NCBI GenBank assembly: GCA_040830705.1
Contig: JBFOME010000007.1
Location: 206,853-270,852, forward strand
DNA: 64,000 bases
DNA from: Ruegeria_C sp040830705
GTDB taxonomy: Bacteria > Pseudomonadota > Alphaproteobacteria > Rhodobacterales > Rhodobacteraceae
Direction: 5' to 3'
Position 1 is the stretch's first letter, and each line of letters opens with the position of its first letter. Under the pieces are notes generated by a model. It ran no database searches, had not been told where the DNA came from, and saw only the letters and a list, made by a program, of their open reading frames with translations. Position numbers and translations under genes: made by a program. Below, in pieces: positions 9,124-17,905 of this stretch.

Positions 9124-10637
9124 ATCAGCAGGCTCTTGCCGGTCATTTCATCGGGCTGCTTCAGACCCATCAGCGCCAGCAGCGTCGGTGCCAGATCGCA
9201 AAGCCGCCCGTCGCGCAGTTGTGCACCTTCGGGCCCGCCAACCAATGCCACCGGGACCGGGTTCAGCGTATGCGCGGTGTGAGGCCCGCCGGTAACCGGG
9301 TCGACCATCACCTCACAATTGCCGTGATCGGCCGTCACGATGATCGCGCCGCCTGCGGTCTTCAAGGCCGCCACGACGCGGCCTAGCCCCTGGTCCACGG
9401 CCTCGCAGGCCTTGATTGCGGCGTCCAGATCACCGGTATGACCCACCATATCGGGATTGGCATAGTTGGTGACGATCAGATCATAGCCCGCCTCAATCGC
9501 CTCAACGAACTTGTCGGTGACTTCGCCCGCCGACATCTCCGGTTGCAGGTCATAGGTGGCGACCTTAGGCGATTTCGGCATGAAGCGGTCTTCGCCCGTT
9601 TCGGGGGTTTCCTTGCCGCCGTTGAGGAAGAAGGTCACATGCGGATATTTCTCGGTCTCAGCCAGACGGAACTGGCGAAGGCCCTTTTTCGCGACCCAGG
9701 CCCCCAGCGTGTTGACGATCTCGGCCTTGGGATAGGCGGTGGTCATGTAGCGGTTGTGACCGTCGGAATACTCAACCATGCCCAAAAGCGCCGATAGTTC
9801 GGGACGCGGGCCGGTGTCGAACTCGGCAAAATCGGGCTCGCCGATGGCGCGCAGAATCTCGCGAGCACGGTCGGCACGGAAGTTCAGGCAGAAAAAGCTG
9901 TCGCTGTCCTGAATGCCGGCATAGTCGCCAATGACGCTTGGCAGGATGAACTCATCTGTTTCGCCCGCCGCAGAGGCGTCGGCAACTGCGTCAGTGGCGG
10001 TCGCCAGCTTACGACCCTCGCCCCGGATCATCGCAGCATAGGCCAAGCCCACCCGCTCCCACCGGTTGTCGCGGTCCATCGCGTAATAGCGCCCGCAGAC
10101 GGTTACTACCCGCGCACTGTCGGGCAGTTGCGATTGAAGCTCTGCGACAAACCCGTCGGCGGATTTCGGGGCCACGTCACGCCCATCAGTGATGGCGTGC
10201 AGCGCGACCGGAACGCCGGCATCGGTAATGGCCTTCACGGCGGCAAGGATATGGGTGATGTGGCCGTGCACGCCGCCATCCGAGACAAGTCCCATCAGAT
10301 GCGCCGTGCCGCCGCTGGCCTTTGTGCGGGCGATAAAATCCCGCAGCGCCGCGTTCTCGAAAAATGACCCGTCTTCAATGGCCAGATCGATCTGACCGAG
10401 ATCCATCGCGACGACCCGGCCAGCGCCGATATTGGTGTGGCCCACCTCGGAATTGCCCATCTGGCCGCTGGGCAGACCCACATCCGGCCCATGCGTGATC
10501 AGCTGCGCATGTGGGCTGTTGGCCATGATGGCGTCGAAGGTAGGTGTCTTTGCCAGATAGGGCGCATTGGCCGACGTGTTGTCGGACAGACCCCAGCCAT
10601 CAAGAATACATAATACAACGGGCTTGGGCGCGGACAT
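9120..10637 (-). CDS. gpmI: 2,3-bisphosphoglycerate-independent phosphoglycerate mutase
   Basis: A 505-residue alkaline-phosphatase-superfamily enzyme that interconverts 3- and 2-phosphoglycerate in glycolysis and gluconeogenesis, using two manganese ions. Asp13 in ILDGWG and the phosphoryl-accepting Ser63 in GQMGNSEVGH are present. Later metal and substrate blocks are visible as TDGRDVAP, NYANPDMVGHTGD and VTADHGNCE. Length and N-terminus match the family. It heads an operon with envC (4-base overlap) and ctpA, a common arrangement in alphaproteobacteria that places a housekeeping glycolytic gene upstream of septation genes. Confidence 0.96.
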   Translation of the reverse strand: MSAPKPVVLCILDGWGLSDNTSANAPYLAKTPTFDAIMANSPHAQLITHGPDVGLPSGQMGNSEVGHTNIGAGRVVAMDLGQIDLAIEDGSFFENAALRDFIARTKASGGTAHLMGLVSDGGVHGHITHILAAVKAITDAGVPVALHAITDGRDVAPKSADGFVAELQSQLPDSARVVTVCGRYYAMDRDNRWERVGLAYAAMIRGEGRKLATATDAVADASAAGETDEFILPSVIGDYAGIQDSDSFFCLNFRADRAREILRAIGEPDFAEFDTGPRPELSALLGMVEYSDGHNRYMTTAYPKAEIVNTLGAWVAKKGLRQFRLAETEKYPHVTFFLNGGKETPETGEDRFMPKSPKVATYDLQPEMSAGEVTDKFVEAIEAGYDLIVTNYANPDMVGHTGDLDAAIKACEAVDQGLGRVVAALKTAGGAIIVTADHGNCEVMVDPVTGGPHTAHTLNPVPVALVGGPEGAQLRDGRLCDLAPTLLALMGLKQPDEMTGKSLLI

Positions 10638-10841
10638 GGTCTGAAACTCCGGAAGCTGCTCTTGCTGCCTTCTATCCTCAGGCGTCCCCTTGTTGAACCG
10701 TCTTTGTCGCGCGCAAGCCCCAGAGCGTCAAATTAAATTGCCTTAATGCGCGCTGGTCAGCCTCCGCACACCCCAATGCGCAGGAAACGGGTCGCCGCGG
10801 CCTGCCCGATTTAGCCAGGTTGGGCAAAAAAGGAGAGCACC

Positions 10842-11312
10842 TTGCCCAAAGTCACCGCCCTACCCACCGATCAGGTCCGCGCCTATCAATCCGGCGCGCC
10901 CGATGCTTATGGCAATCCGCCAGAGCGCGCGATTTCGACCGGGGCAGGCAATCCCTGCCGCCATTGCCTGTGCGACATTCCCGAGGGAGAAGAGATGTTG
11001 GTTCTGGCACATCGTCCTTTTGATGCGCTTCAGCCCTATGCCGAAACGGGGCCGATTTACTTTTGCGCCGCGCCCTGCGAACCACATCGCGATACCGGCG
11101 CGCTGCCCGAGATACTGACCACCTCACCCGATTATCTGATCAAAGGCTACGGCGATGACGACAGGATCGTCTATGGCACCGGCGTTATCATCAGGTCCGA
11201 TGCCTTGCTTGAGGCCGCCAGTAATATCTTTGCCGATCCGGATGTGGCCTATATCCACATCCGCTCGTCCCGCAACAATTGCTATCAGGCGCGGCTGGAT
11301 CGCGACGAGTAA
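10842..11312 (+). CDS. DUF1203 family protein
   Basis: A 156-residue cytoplasmic protein starting at a TTG codon with a good AGGAG six bases upstream (10831-10835). Conserved DUF1203 blocks are present: DAYGNPPERAIS, NPCRHCLCDIPEGE, LAHRPFDALQPYAETGPIYF, DDRIVYGTG and a C-terminal HIRSSRNNCYQARLDR. The CRHC motif plus later cysteines could bind metal, but that is my inference. No biochemical role is known to me. It is transcribed divergently from gpmI and convergently with the ABC gene. Confidence 0.85.
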   Translation: MPKVTALPTDQVRAYQSGAPDAYGNPPERAISTGAGNPCRHCLCDIPEGEEMLVLAHRPFDALQPYAETGPIYFCAAPCEPHRDTGALPEILTTSPDYLIKGYGDDDRIVYGTGVIIRSDALLEAASNIFADPDVAYIHIRSSRNNCYQARLDRDE

Positions 11313-11318
11313 GACCGC

Positions 11319-12248
11319 TCAACCGGTGGCGGTAAGCGATAAGAAAACATCCTCAAGATCGGCCTCTTCGGTCTTGACGTCGCGGATGGTGATCCCGGCC
11401 TCACGAACCGCCGCCAAAACCTGCTCGGCACTGGTGTTGCGGCTGAAATAGTTCAGCACCAGCGCGCCATCTTCGCGCTTCTGCGCCTCGATCCCATCGG
11501 CGCTTGGCAAGGCGGTAACCGGGCCATCCGGAACGATCACCATCGAACGCGCATCCAAACGATCCAGCAGGTTGGCGGTGCTGTCGCGGGCGACCAACTC
11601 ACCATGGTTGATGATGGCGATCTCGTCGCACATCGCTTCGGCCTCTTCGAGGTAATGCGTCGTCAGGATGATGGTCATGCCCTGCTGGTTCAGCCTACGC
11701 ACATTCGCCCAGAGCATCTGCCGCAGTTCGATATCCACGCCCGCAGTTGGCTCGTCCAGCACCAACACATGCGGGTGATGCACCAGCGCTTTGCCAAGCA
11801 GCAAACGCCGTCGCATCCCGCCCGAGAGGGTACGGGCATAGGCCTCGGCCTTGTCGGTGAGGCCGACAAGCTCAAGGATCTCGTCGCTTCGCCGCTGCGA
11901 TTTGGGGACGCCGTAGAGCCCCGCTTGCACTTCAAGCGCGCCGCGCGGGGTAAAGAACGGATCAAGGTTCAGCTCTTGCGGCATGACCCCGATCGAGGCG
12001 CGCGACTGACGCGGATTGGCATCCTGATCAAAACCCCAGATCGTGACCTTTCCGGATGTCTTCAGCACCAGACCGGCGAGAATGTTTATCAGGGTCGACT
12101 TGCCAGCCCCGTTTGGACCCAACAGACCAAAGACCGACCCGCGCGGCACCTGCAGATCAATGCCCTTTAGCGCCTGCTTATCAGCCATGCCTCGGCCGCC
12201 CTTATAGGTCTTGACCAAACCCTCGATCCGAATGGCGTCTTGCGTCAT
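11319..12248 (-). CDS. ABC transporter ATP-binding protein (ABC-2 type)
   Basis: A 309-residue ATPase. Walker A LLGPNGAGKST (about residue 45), Q-loop in GVMPQELNLDPFFTP, signature LSGGMRRRLLLGKAL, Walker B VLVLDEPTAGVD and the switch histidine in TTHYLEEAEAM are all intact. The C-terminal 80 residues form the extra domain found in daunorubicin/YadG-type ABC-2 exporters. The usual partner permease is not next to it: the neighbours are a DUF1203 gene and a zinc-finger gene on the other strand. The permease must be elsewhere in the genome or the ATPase has another role. Cargo unknown. Confidence 0.9.
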   Translation of the reverse strand: MTQDAIRIEGLVKTYKGGRGMADKQALKGIDLQVPRGSVFGLLGPNGAGKSTLINILAGLVLKTSGKVTIWGFDQDANPRQSRASIGVMPQELNLDPFFTPRGALEVQAGLYGVPKSQRRSDEILELVGLTDKAEAYARTLSGGMRRRLLLGKALVHHPHVLVLDEPTAGVDIELRQMLWANVRRLNQQGMTIILTTHYLEEAEAMCDEIAIINHGELVARDSTANLLDRLDARSMVIVPDGPVTALPSADGIEAQKREDGALVLNYFSRNTSAEQVLAAVREAGITIRDVKTEEADLEDVFLSLTATG

Positions 12249-12337
12249 CTGCCGGTCTTGCCCCTTGCTGGCTCATCGCTCATAAAAGCACCTAATCCAA
12301 GCCCGCAGGGCCGACAACACCAGAAGGACTGCCAGCG

Positions 12338-12517
12338 ATGACAATAGACGCGCCGGAAACCAGAACCGTCCAGACCAGCCGCGTCGCCTGCGACGGCGGC
12401 GAAGGTGCCCTCGGCCATCCCCGCGTCTGGCTGCAAATCCCCGAAGACATCGGCTGGGTCGAATGCCCCTATTGCGATTGCCGATACATCCTGAAGGGCC
12501 ACGCCCCGCAAGGCTGA
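12338..12517 (+). CDS. small CHCC-type zinc-finger protein
   Basis: A 59-residue protein beginning MTIDAPETRTVQTSRVACDG and ending KGHAPQG. The likely zinc ligands follow the CHCC pattern: Cys in VACDGG, His in LGHPRVWL, and the two cysteines of VECPYC, the arrangement of the NDUFS6-like zinc-finger family. In mitochondria and alphaproteobacteria the NDUFS6 relative is a complex I accessory subunit; these stand-alone bacterial forms are uncharacterised. AGAAGGA at 12322-12328 is a good ribosome site nine bases before the ATG. It lies 19 bases before the YrbL-like gene and is probably co-transcribed with it. Confidence 0.85.
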   Translation: MTIDAPETRTVQTSRVACDGGEGALGHPRVWLQIPEDIGWVECPYCDCRYILKGHAPQG

Positions 12518-12536
12518 CCAAGTTGACGGAGGCCGG

Positions 12537-13202
12537 ATGCTCTTTGCCGCCAAGCTCTTCCACCTGACGGACAAGGAACCGGTAGCCAGCGGCGGTCATC
12601 GCAAGGTCTATGCCTGCCCGGGGGAACCCGACCTGCTGATCAAGATCAAACCGATCAAAGAATACTACGCCAACCACACCTGGGCAAAGCGACTGGCATG
12701 GAAGATGTTTCCCGATTCCGTCCATCGCAACACGTTGAAAGAGATCGAATGCGAACTGAAAACCGCGCTGAAGATCGGGCAGGAGATCGAACATACACCG
12801 TTGGCCCGCTCGCTCGGCGTGGTCCAGACTGATCTGGGGCCAGGCTCAGTCTTTGAGCGCATCACCAGCCAGACCGGAGAGCTTGCCAGCCCTCTCTCGT
12901 CGATCTGCCGCGACGAACAATTGACCAAAGAGATGCTGAGGGATCTCAACACGATGGTGGCTAGGCTCTTCCAGCTTCAGGTCGTCGCCCGGGACATACA
13001 TGAGGCAAATATCGTCTATGGCCAACGGGGTCAGGTCAAAGGTTTCTTTCTGATCGACGGCTACGGTGAACGGAACATGGTCCCTCTGCGCAGCATGAGC
13101 CGGCATCTTAACGACCGGTCGCTCAACAAGCAGATGCGCAATATCGCTGAGCGGACCAGTTTGGTCTGGGACAAGGCCGCGCGCGCATTTCTGATCTCGT
13201 GA
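12537..13202 (+). CDS. YrbL-like (PhoP-network) protein kinase-fold protein
   Basis: A 221-residue protein matching the YrbL family. It has a glycine-rich start region (VASGGHRKVYACPGEPDLLIKI) with the VAIK-like lysine, and a catalytic-loop-like RDIHEANIVYG (about residue 155) followed by FFLIDGYGER in place of a DFG motif, so the fold is that of a small protein or lipopolysaccharide kinase (Kdo/WaaP-like). In enterobacteria yrbL is under PhoP and BasR control; nothing here shows that regulation. The stop overlaps the GTG start of the next gene by four bases. Confidence 0.8.
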   Translation: MLFAAKLFHLTDKEPVASGGHRKVYACPGEPDLLIKIKPIKEYYANHTWAKRLAWKMFPDSVHRNTLKEIECELKTALKIGQEIEHTPLARSLGVVQTDLGPGSVFERITSQTGELASPLSSICRDEQLTKEMLRDLNTMVARLFQLQVVARDIHEANIVYGQRGQVKGFFLIDGYGERNMVPLRSMSRHLNDRSLNKQMRNIAERTSLVWDKAARAFLIS

Positions 13203-14056
13203 TCCAAAGGACCTGCCGAAAGCGGTGGCTCTGGCTAGCACTTGCCGTGGGCGTAGCGCCAGTTTTCTATCTGATTGGCGCACTTGTAGGAGCGATGGTA
13301 CCCTCTGCTACCTCTGGTGCAGTCCATATTGGCCGGGATCACGAGATTAGCTTGCTCTCCGGTCCAATCCACTACGACATTCTTCTGCCGCTTGACGCAG
13401 AGATTCGCACACGGTTCGGCTTCGCAGCACGCGCCGGGCTGCCGCTGGATCACCCAGATGCGCAATGGCTGGTGATCGGCTGGGGTGCAAGAGAGTTCTA
13501 CACCACGACCGGAGACTACAGCGATGTCACTGCGCGCGCGATTTTGAAAGGCGTGTTCGGGGATCGCTCGGTCATGCGACTGGATCTGGCCGGTGAATTG
13601 CCTGAGCATCCGGATTTTCAGCGCGTTAGACTGACAAGCGCGCAAAACGACCGGCTACTTGCGGCCATTGTCGAGAGTTTCGCGCGCGACGCCGCCGGAA
13701 ACCCGATCTGGCTTGTCGGCGAAAGTCTATCGGGTAGCGATGTTTTCTTTGCTGCTCACTGGCGCTTCAGTCTGTTTCGGACTTGCAACGCTTGGGTCGG
13801 CAAAATGCTGCGCGCCGCTGGTGTCAATTTCGGCATCTGGACCCCATTGCCGATCTCAGTCCGCCTCTCGCATTGGCTTCACCTTGAACCCAGTGCCAGC
13901 TCTACCTCGGATCAGAGGTGGCGCCGGTCACAAGTCACGTCGCAGAAAAGGCGTCTGGCAGGTTTGCCGCGTCCGTGCCAAAACAGGGCATCGCGCGAAC
14001 CAAGAGGGTCCCATGTCGCAAAGTTTCGGAAAAGGTTGCCATCTTCACCTGATTGA
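13199..14056 (+). CDS. DUF2459 (TIGR02117) family protein with run-on C-terminus
   Basis: A 285-residue reading frame starting at GTG 13199 in a GTGA overlap with the YrbL-like gene. Residues 10-33 form a signal anchor. Family blocks are visible: PIHYDILLP, VIGWGAREFYTTTGDYSD, GKMLRAAGVNFGIWTPLPISV. The recognisable family sequence ends near residue 228 (SHWLH); the last 55 or so residues are Arg/Ser-rich, show no family likeness and run 44 bases into polA. The natural stop was probably lost by a point change or small frameshift near 13880. Family function is unknown; members are envelope proteins. Confidence 0.7.
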   Translation: MIQRTCRKRWLWLALAVGVAPVFYLIGALVGAMVPSATSGAVHIGRDHEISLLSGPIHYDILLPLDAEIRTRFGFAARAGLPLDHPDAQWLVIGWGAREFYTTTGDYSDVTARAILKGVFGDRSVMRLDLAGELPEHPDFQRVRLTSAQNDRLLAAIVESFARDAAGNPIWLVGESLSGSDVFFAAHWRFSLFRTCNAWVGKMLRAAGVNFGIWTPLPISVRLSHWLHLEPSASSTSDQRWRRSQVTSQKRRLAGLPRPCQNRASREPRGSHVAKFRKRLPSSPD

Positions 14057-16811
14057 CGGGTCGGCCTTCATTTTTCGCGCCTATCACGCGCTGCCGCCGC
14101 TGACGCGAAAATCGGACGGTTTGCCTATCGGCGCCGTCTCGGGCTTCTGCAACATGCTGCAGAAATATGTCGAGGGGAACACCGGGCCGGACGCACCGAC
14201 CCATGTTGCGGTGATCTTCGACAAGGGTTCGCACACGTTCCGCAACGATCTCTATGACCAGTACAAGGCCAATCGCGAGGCGATGCCCGAGGACCTGCGC
14301 CCGCAGATGCCGCTGACCCGTCAGGCAACGCAGGCCTTCAACATCGCCTGCAAGGAACTCGAAGGGTTCGAGGCTGACGACATCATCGCCACACTCGCCG
14401 TTCAGGCCCGCGATGCCGGGGGCCGGGTGACCATCGTGAGTTCCGACAAGGACCTGATGCAATTGGTGGGCGATGGCGTGGAAATGCTGGACGCCATGAA
14501 GAACAAGCGTATCGACCGAGACGGCGTATTCGAGAAATTTGGCGTGGGACCGGAACGCGTGGTCGACGTACAGGCCCTCGCCGGGGACAGCGTCGACAAC
14601 GTACCGGGCGCGCCGGGGATTGGCGTGAAGACCGCAGCTCTTTTGATCAACGAGTATGGCGATCTGGAAACGCTGCTGGACCGGGCCGAAGAGATCAAGC
14701 AGCCCAAGCGCCGCCAGACCCTGATCGAGAAGCGCGATCAGATCGAATTGTCCAAGAAGCTCGTTCAGTTGGACGAGGCAACGCCGCTGGATTTCACGCT
14801 GGACGATCTTGAGGTGAACGACCCCGAGCCCGAGACGCTGATGGGTTTTCTGGCCGAGATGGAGTTTCGCACGCTCACCAAACGCATTGCTGATCAGCTT
14901 GGGGTCGAGCCTCCGGCCATCAAAGATGCACCTGCCAAGCCCGAAGCAGAACCGCAGGAGGTTATCCCATTCGACGCCTCCAACTATGAATGTGTGCGCG
15001 ACGCTGCCGCTTTGCAGCCCTGGCTAGACCAGATCAGGGAACGCGGCTGGGTCGCGGTGGACACCGAGACCACCGGCCTCAACGAGATGATCGCGGGGCT
15101 GGTGGGCATCTCGCTCTGTGTTGAACCGGGCAAAGCCTGCTACATCCCGCTGACCCACCGGGCGAGCGCAACCGATGACCTGTTCGGCTCAGACGAGCTG
15201 GCCGAAGGTCAGATGCCGCTGGACGAGGCGCTGGCACTGCTGAAACCGGTGCTTGAGGACCAATCGATCCTCAAAATCGGTCAGAACATGAAATATGACG
15301 CCAAGATCTTTGCGCGTTACGGTATTCAGGTTGCCCCGATCGACGATACGATGCTGATGTCATACGTGATGCATGGCGGCGAGCACGGGCATGGCATGGA
15401 TACGCTCAGCGAGCGCTATCTCGAACACTCCCCGATCCCCATCAAACCGCTGCTGGGGTCGGGCAAGTCGGCAATCACCTTCGACAGGGTGCCGATCGAC
15501 GACGCCACTGCATACGCGGCCGAAGATGCCGATATCACCCTGCGCCTCTGGCAGCATTTCAAGCCGCAATTGCATCTTGCTCGGGTCACCACAGTGTATG
15601 AGACACTGGAACGCCCATTAGTCCCGGTATTGGCCGAGATGGAGATGTATGGCATCAAGGTTGACCGCGAGGTTCTCAGCCGCATGTCCAACGCCTTCGG
15701 GCAGAAAATGGCAGGGCTGGAGGCCGAAATTCACGAATTGGCCGGTGAGACATTCAATGTCGGATCACCCGCACAGCTGGGCGAGATCCTGTTTGACAAG
15801 ATGGGGCTCGAAGGCGGCAAAAAAGGCAAGACCGGAAAATACTCGACCGGGGCCGATATTCTGGAAGATCTGGCAACCGAGCACGAATTGCCGCGCCGGG
15901 TGCTGGACTGGCGGCAGCTGAGCAAGCTGAAATCGACCTATACGGATGCGCTGCAGACCCATATCAACCCCGATACGGGCCGGGTGCACACCTCCTATTC
16001 GATCACCGGGGCGAACACCGGGCGTCTGGCCTCAACCGATCCGAACCTGCAGAACATCCCCGTACGCACCGAAGAAGGCCGCCGCATCCGCGAGGCGTTT
16101 GTGGCTGAGCCGGGCAACGTGTTGTTGTCGCTCGACTATTCCCAGATCGAGCTGCGCATCCTCGCCCATATTGCCGGGATCGACGCGCTGAAACAGGCCT
16201 TTGCCGACGGGCTGGACATTCACGCCATGACCGCGTCCGAGATGTTTGACGTGCCGCTTGACGAGATGACGCCCGATATCCGGCGACAGGCCAAGGCGAT
16301 CAATTTCGGTGTGATCTACGGCATTTCCGGCTTTGGTCTAGCGCGCAACCTGCGCATTCCGCGCTCCGAGGCGCAGGGCTTCATCGACCGCTATTTCGAA
16401 CGGTTCCCGGGCATCCGCACCTATATGGATGACACCATCGCCTTCGCCAAGGAACACGGCTATGTGCAGACGCTCTTTGGCCGCAAGATCCACACGCCGG
16501 AGATCAACGCCAAAGGCCCGCACGCGGGTTTCGCCAAGCGCGCAGCAATCAATGCGCCGATTCAGGGAACGGCCGCTGATGTGATCCGGCGCGCCATGGT
16601 GCGGATGCCCACAACCATCGCCGACTTGCCCGCCAAGATGCTGCTACAGGTGCATGACGAATTGCTGTTTGAAGTGTCCGAAGATGCAGTTGACGCGACC
16701 ATCAACGCCGCCCGCGATGTGATGGAAGGCGCCTCGGACCCTGCGGTTAAGCTGGATGTGCGGCTTGTAGTGGATGCAGGCCAAGGCGCGAACTGGGCGG
16801 AGGCGCATTGA
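14013..16811 (+). CDS. polA: DNA polymerase I
   Basis: A 932-residue polymerase with all three activities. Start at ATG 14013 (MSQSFGKGCHLHLIDGS); a longer open frame from 13659 is run-on from the overlapping gene. The 5'-3' exonuclease occupies residues 1-290 (SSDKDLMQLV, AGDSVDNVPG). The 3'-5' proofreading domain looks active: Exo I DTETTG, Exo II GQNMKYD and Exo III YAAED are present. The polymerase domain shows motif A LLSLDYSQIELRILAHI, motif B RRQAKAINFGVIYG and motif C LLQVHDELLFEV. It removes RNA primers and fills gaps in replication and repair. The first 44 bases overlap the DUF2459 run-on tail. Confidence 0.97.
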   Translation: MSQSFGKGCHLHLIDGSAFIFRAYHALPPLTRKSDGLPIGAVSGFCNMLQKYVEGNTGPDAPTHVAVIFDKGSHTFRNDLYDQYKANREAMPEDLRPQMPLTRQATQAFNIACKELEGFEADDIIATLAVQARDAGGRVTIVSSDKDLMQLVGDGVEMLDAMKNKRIDRDGVFEKFGVGPERVVDVQALAGDSVDNVPGAPGIGVKTAALLINEYGDLETLLDRAEEIKQPKRRQTLIEKRDQIELSKKLVQLDEATPLDFTLDDLEVNDPEPETLMGFLAEMEFRTLTKRIADQLGVEPPAIKDAPAKPEAEPQEVIPFDASNYECVRDAAALQPWLDQIRERGWVAVDTETTGLNEMIAGLVGISLCVEPGKACYIPLTHRASATDDLFGSDELAEGQMPLDEALALLKPVLEDQSILKIGQNMKYDAKIFARYGIQVAPIDDTMLMSYVMHGGEHGHGMDTLSERYLEHSPIPIKPLLGSGKSAITFDRVPIDDATAYAAEDADITLRLWQHFKPQLHLARVTTVYETLERPLVPVLAEMEMYGIKVDREVLSRMSNAFGQKMAGLEAEIHELAGETFNVGSPAQLGEILFDKMGLEGGKKGKTGKYSTGADILEDLATEHELPRRVLDWRQLSKLKSTYTDALQTHINPDTGRVHTSYSITGANTGRLASTDPNLQNIPVRTEEGRRIREAFVAEPGNVLLSLDYSQIELRILAHIAGIDALKQAFADGLDIHAMTASEMFDVPLDEMTPDIRRQAKAINFGVIYGISGFGLARNLRIPRSEAQGFIDRYFERFPGIRTYMDDTIAFAKEHGYVQTLFGRKIHTPEINAKGPHAGFAKRAAINAPIQGTAADVIRRAMVRMPTTIADLPAKMLLQVHDELLFEVSEDAVDATINAARDVMEGASDPAVKLDVRLVVDAGQGANWAEAH

Positions 16812-16814
16812 GGT

Positions 16815-17585
16815 TCAGGCGTGCTTCTCTAGATGCCAAACCTGTTCAACCGGATAGGCCTTGGCCCATTCCGCAGGAACGGCGGCGCGCGTTCCCGATG
16901 CCCAGCCTGGTGCGAAAACCTCCTGGTATTTTGCAACCGTGAACCCGATTTCGGCAAACAGATCCATCCAACCCGAAACTGACAGATTGAAGCAAACGCC
17001 GCTCGGCTCGAACTCCACCTCGGTCCAGTCCGCGCCCCACATCCCGGCATAGGGCCGGTGCAGCCGCCTATCGCAGGGCGAACCATCGAGAGGAGAGCAG
17101 AGCAGCGAAAGGGGATGGTTGCCAAGAAACACCAAACGCCCCTCAGGACGCAGCAGCCGCCAGGCCTCGCGTAGCCATTTGTCGGGCGGACACCAGATGG
17201 ACGCGCCATATTCCGAGATCGCAAAATCGAACGAAGCGTCCGGCAATCCGGTCTCTTCGGCGTTTCCTTCGATGAACGTGATATCGACCTTGTGTTCCGC
17301 TGCCAGTCGGCGGGCAGTGTTCAACTGCGCGGCCGAGACATCGATTGCGGTAACGCGCGCGCCGCTTCGTGCCATCCAGCCCGACACATATGCGGTCCCG
17401 CAACCAAGCTCGATGGCATCCTGCCCGGCCATTTTCGCCGGTAGCAGCCTCAATGAATCATTGGGGTTGCCCCAGTTGCCCCATTCCGGCGTTTTGAGCT
17501 GCCAAAGCCGTTCGCCAAGGGCGACCCAATTGGCGGCATCGGCCTCCCAGACCTCCCGATTGACGGAAACATAGTCGCGTTTCAT
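16815..17585 (-). CDS. class I SAM-dependent methyltransferase
   Basis: A 256-residue protein with the SAM-binding motif I as AIELGCGTAYVSGWMA (about residue 60), motif II acidic residue in VTAIDVS, and motif III-IV around IEGNAEETGLPDASFDFAIS. This is the methyltransferase-11/UbiE-like group that acts on small molecules. The C-terminal half contains several Trp-rich stretches (GMWGADWTEVEF). The substrate is not evident. The gene converges on polA with only three bases between stops. Confidence 0.87.
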   Translation of the reverse strand: MKRDYVSVNREVWEADAANWVALGERLWQLKTPEWGNWGNPNDSLRLLPAKMAGQDAIELGCGTAYVSGWMARSGARVTAIDVSAAQLNTARRLAAEHKVDITFIEGNAEETGLPDASFDFAISEYGASIWCPPDKWLREAWRLLRPEGRLVFLGNHPLSLLCSPLDGSPCDRRLHRPYAGMWGADWTEVEFEPSGVCFNLSVSGWMDLFAEIGFTVAKYQEVFAPGWASGTRAAVPAEWAKAYPVEQVWHLEKHA

Positions 17586-17667
17586 GACGCATTCCCCGGC
17601 TGATCTCGCTCCAGTCTATTTCATTCTTTTGACACCGGCACCGAACAATCAAATGGACTACCGCCCT

Positions 17668-17898
17668 TTAGTCATCGGACCGCACCAGGCCGTCCACAAA
17701 TCTCCGGATGCGTGGCCCTATGAGGAATATGATGATGCAGGCGATTGGCCAGCTCAAGCTCCAGGCGGCCATCCAGTCGCCGAAGGTCTGCGGCCCGAGG
17801 CCAATTGCCTTGACCGTGGCGACCAGTGTCACGATGCAAGACATGATACCCGAAATGACGAAGCTGAAGGCAGCGTGGGCGAAACGTGCTGGTATCAT
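17668..17898 (-). CDS. DUF2798 small membrane protein
   Basis: A 76-residue protein with two membrane helices (residues 9-29 and about 42-61) ending in a basic tail GPRIRRFVDGL. The layout and the short conserved motif between helices match DUF2798. Its start lies seven bases after the hydroxypyruvate isomerase stop, so it is probably translated from the same message. No function is known. Confidence 0.75.
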   Translation of the reverse strand: MIPARFAHAAFSFVISGIMSCIVTLVATVKAIGLGPQTFGDWMAAWSLSWPIACIIIFLIGPRIRRFVDGLVRSDD

Positions 17899-17905
17899 TG
17901 CAAGC

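Noticed and set aside
13659..14012. Extended N-terminus of polA from 13659
   Set aside because: The 118 added residues show no polymerase likeness; MSQSFGKGCHLHLIDGSAF at 14013 matches the family start and has a ribosome site.
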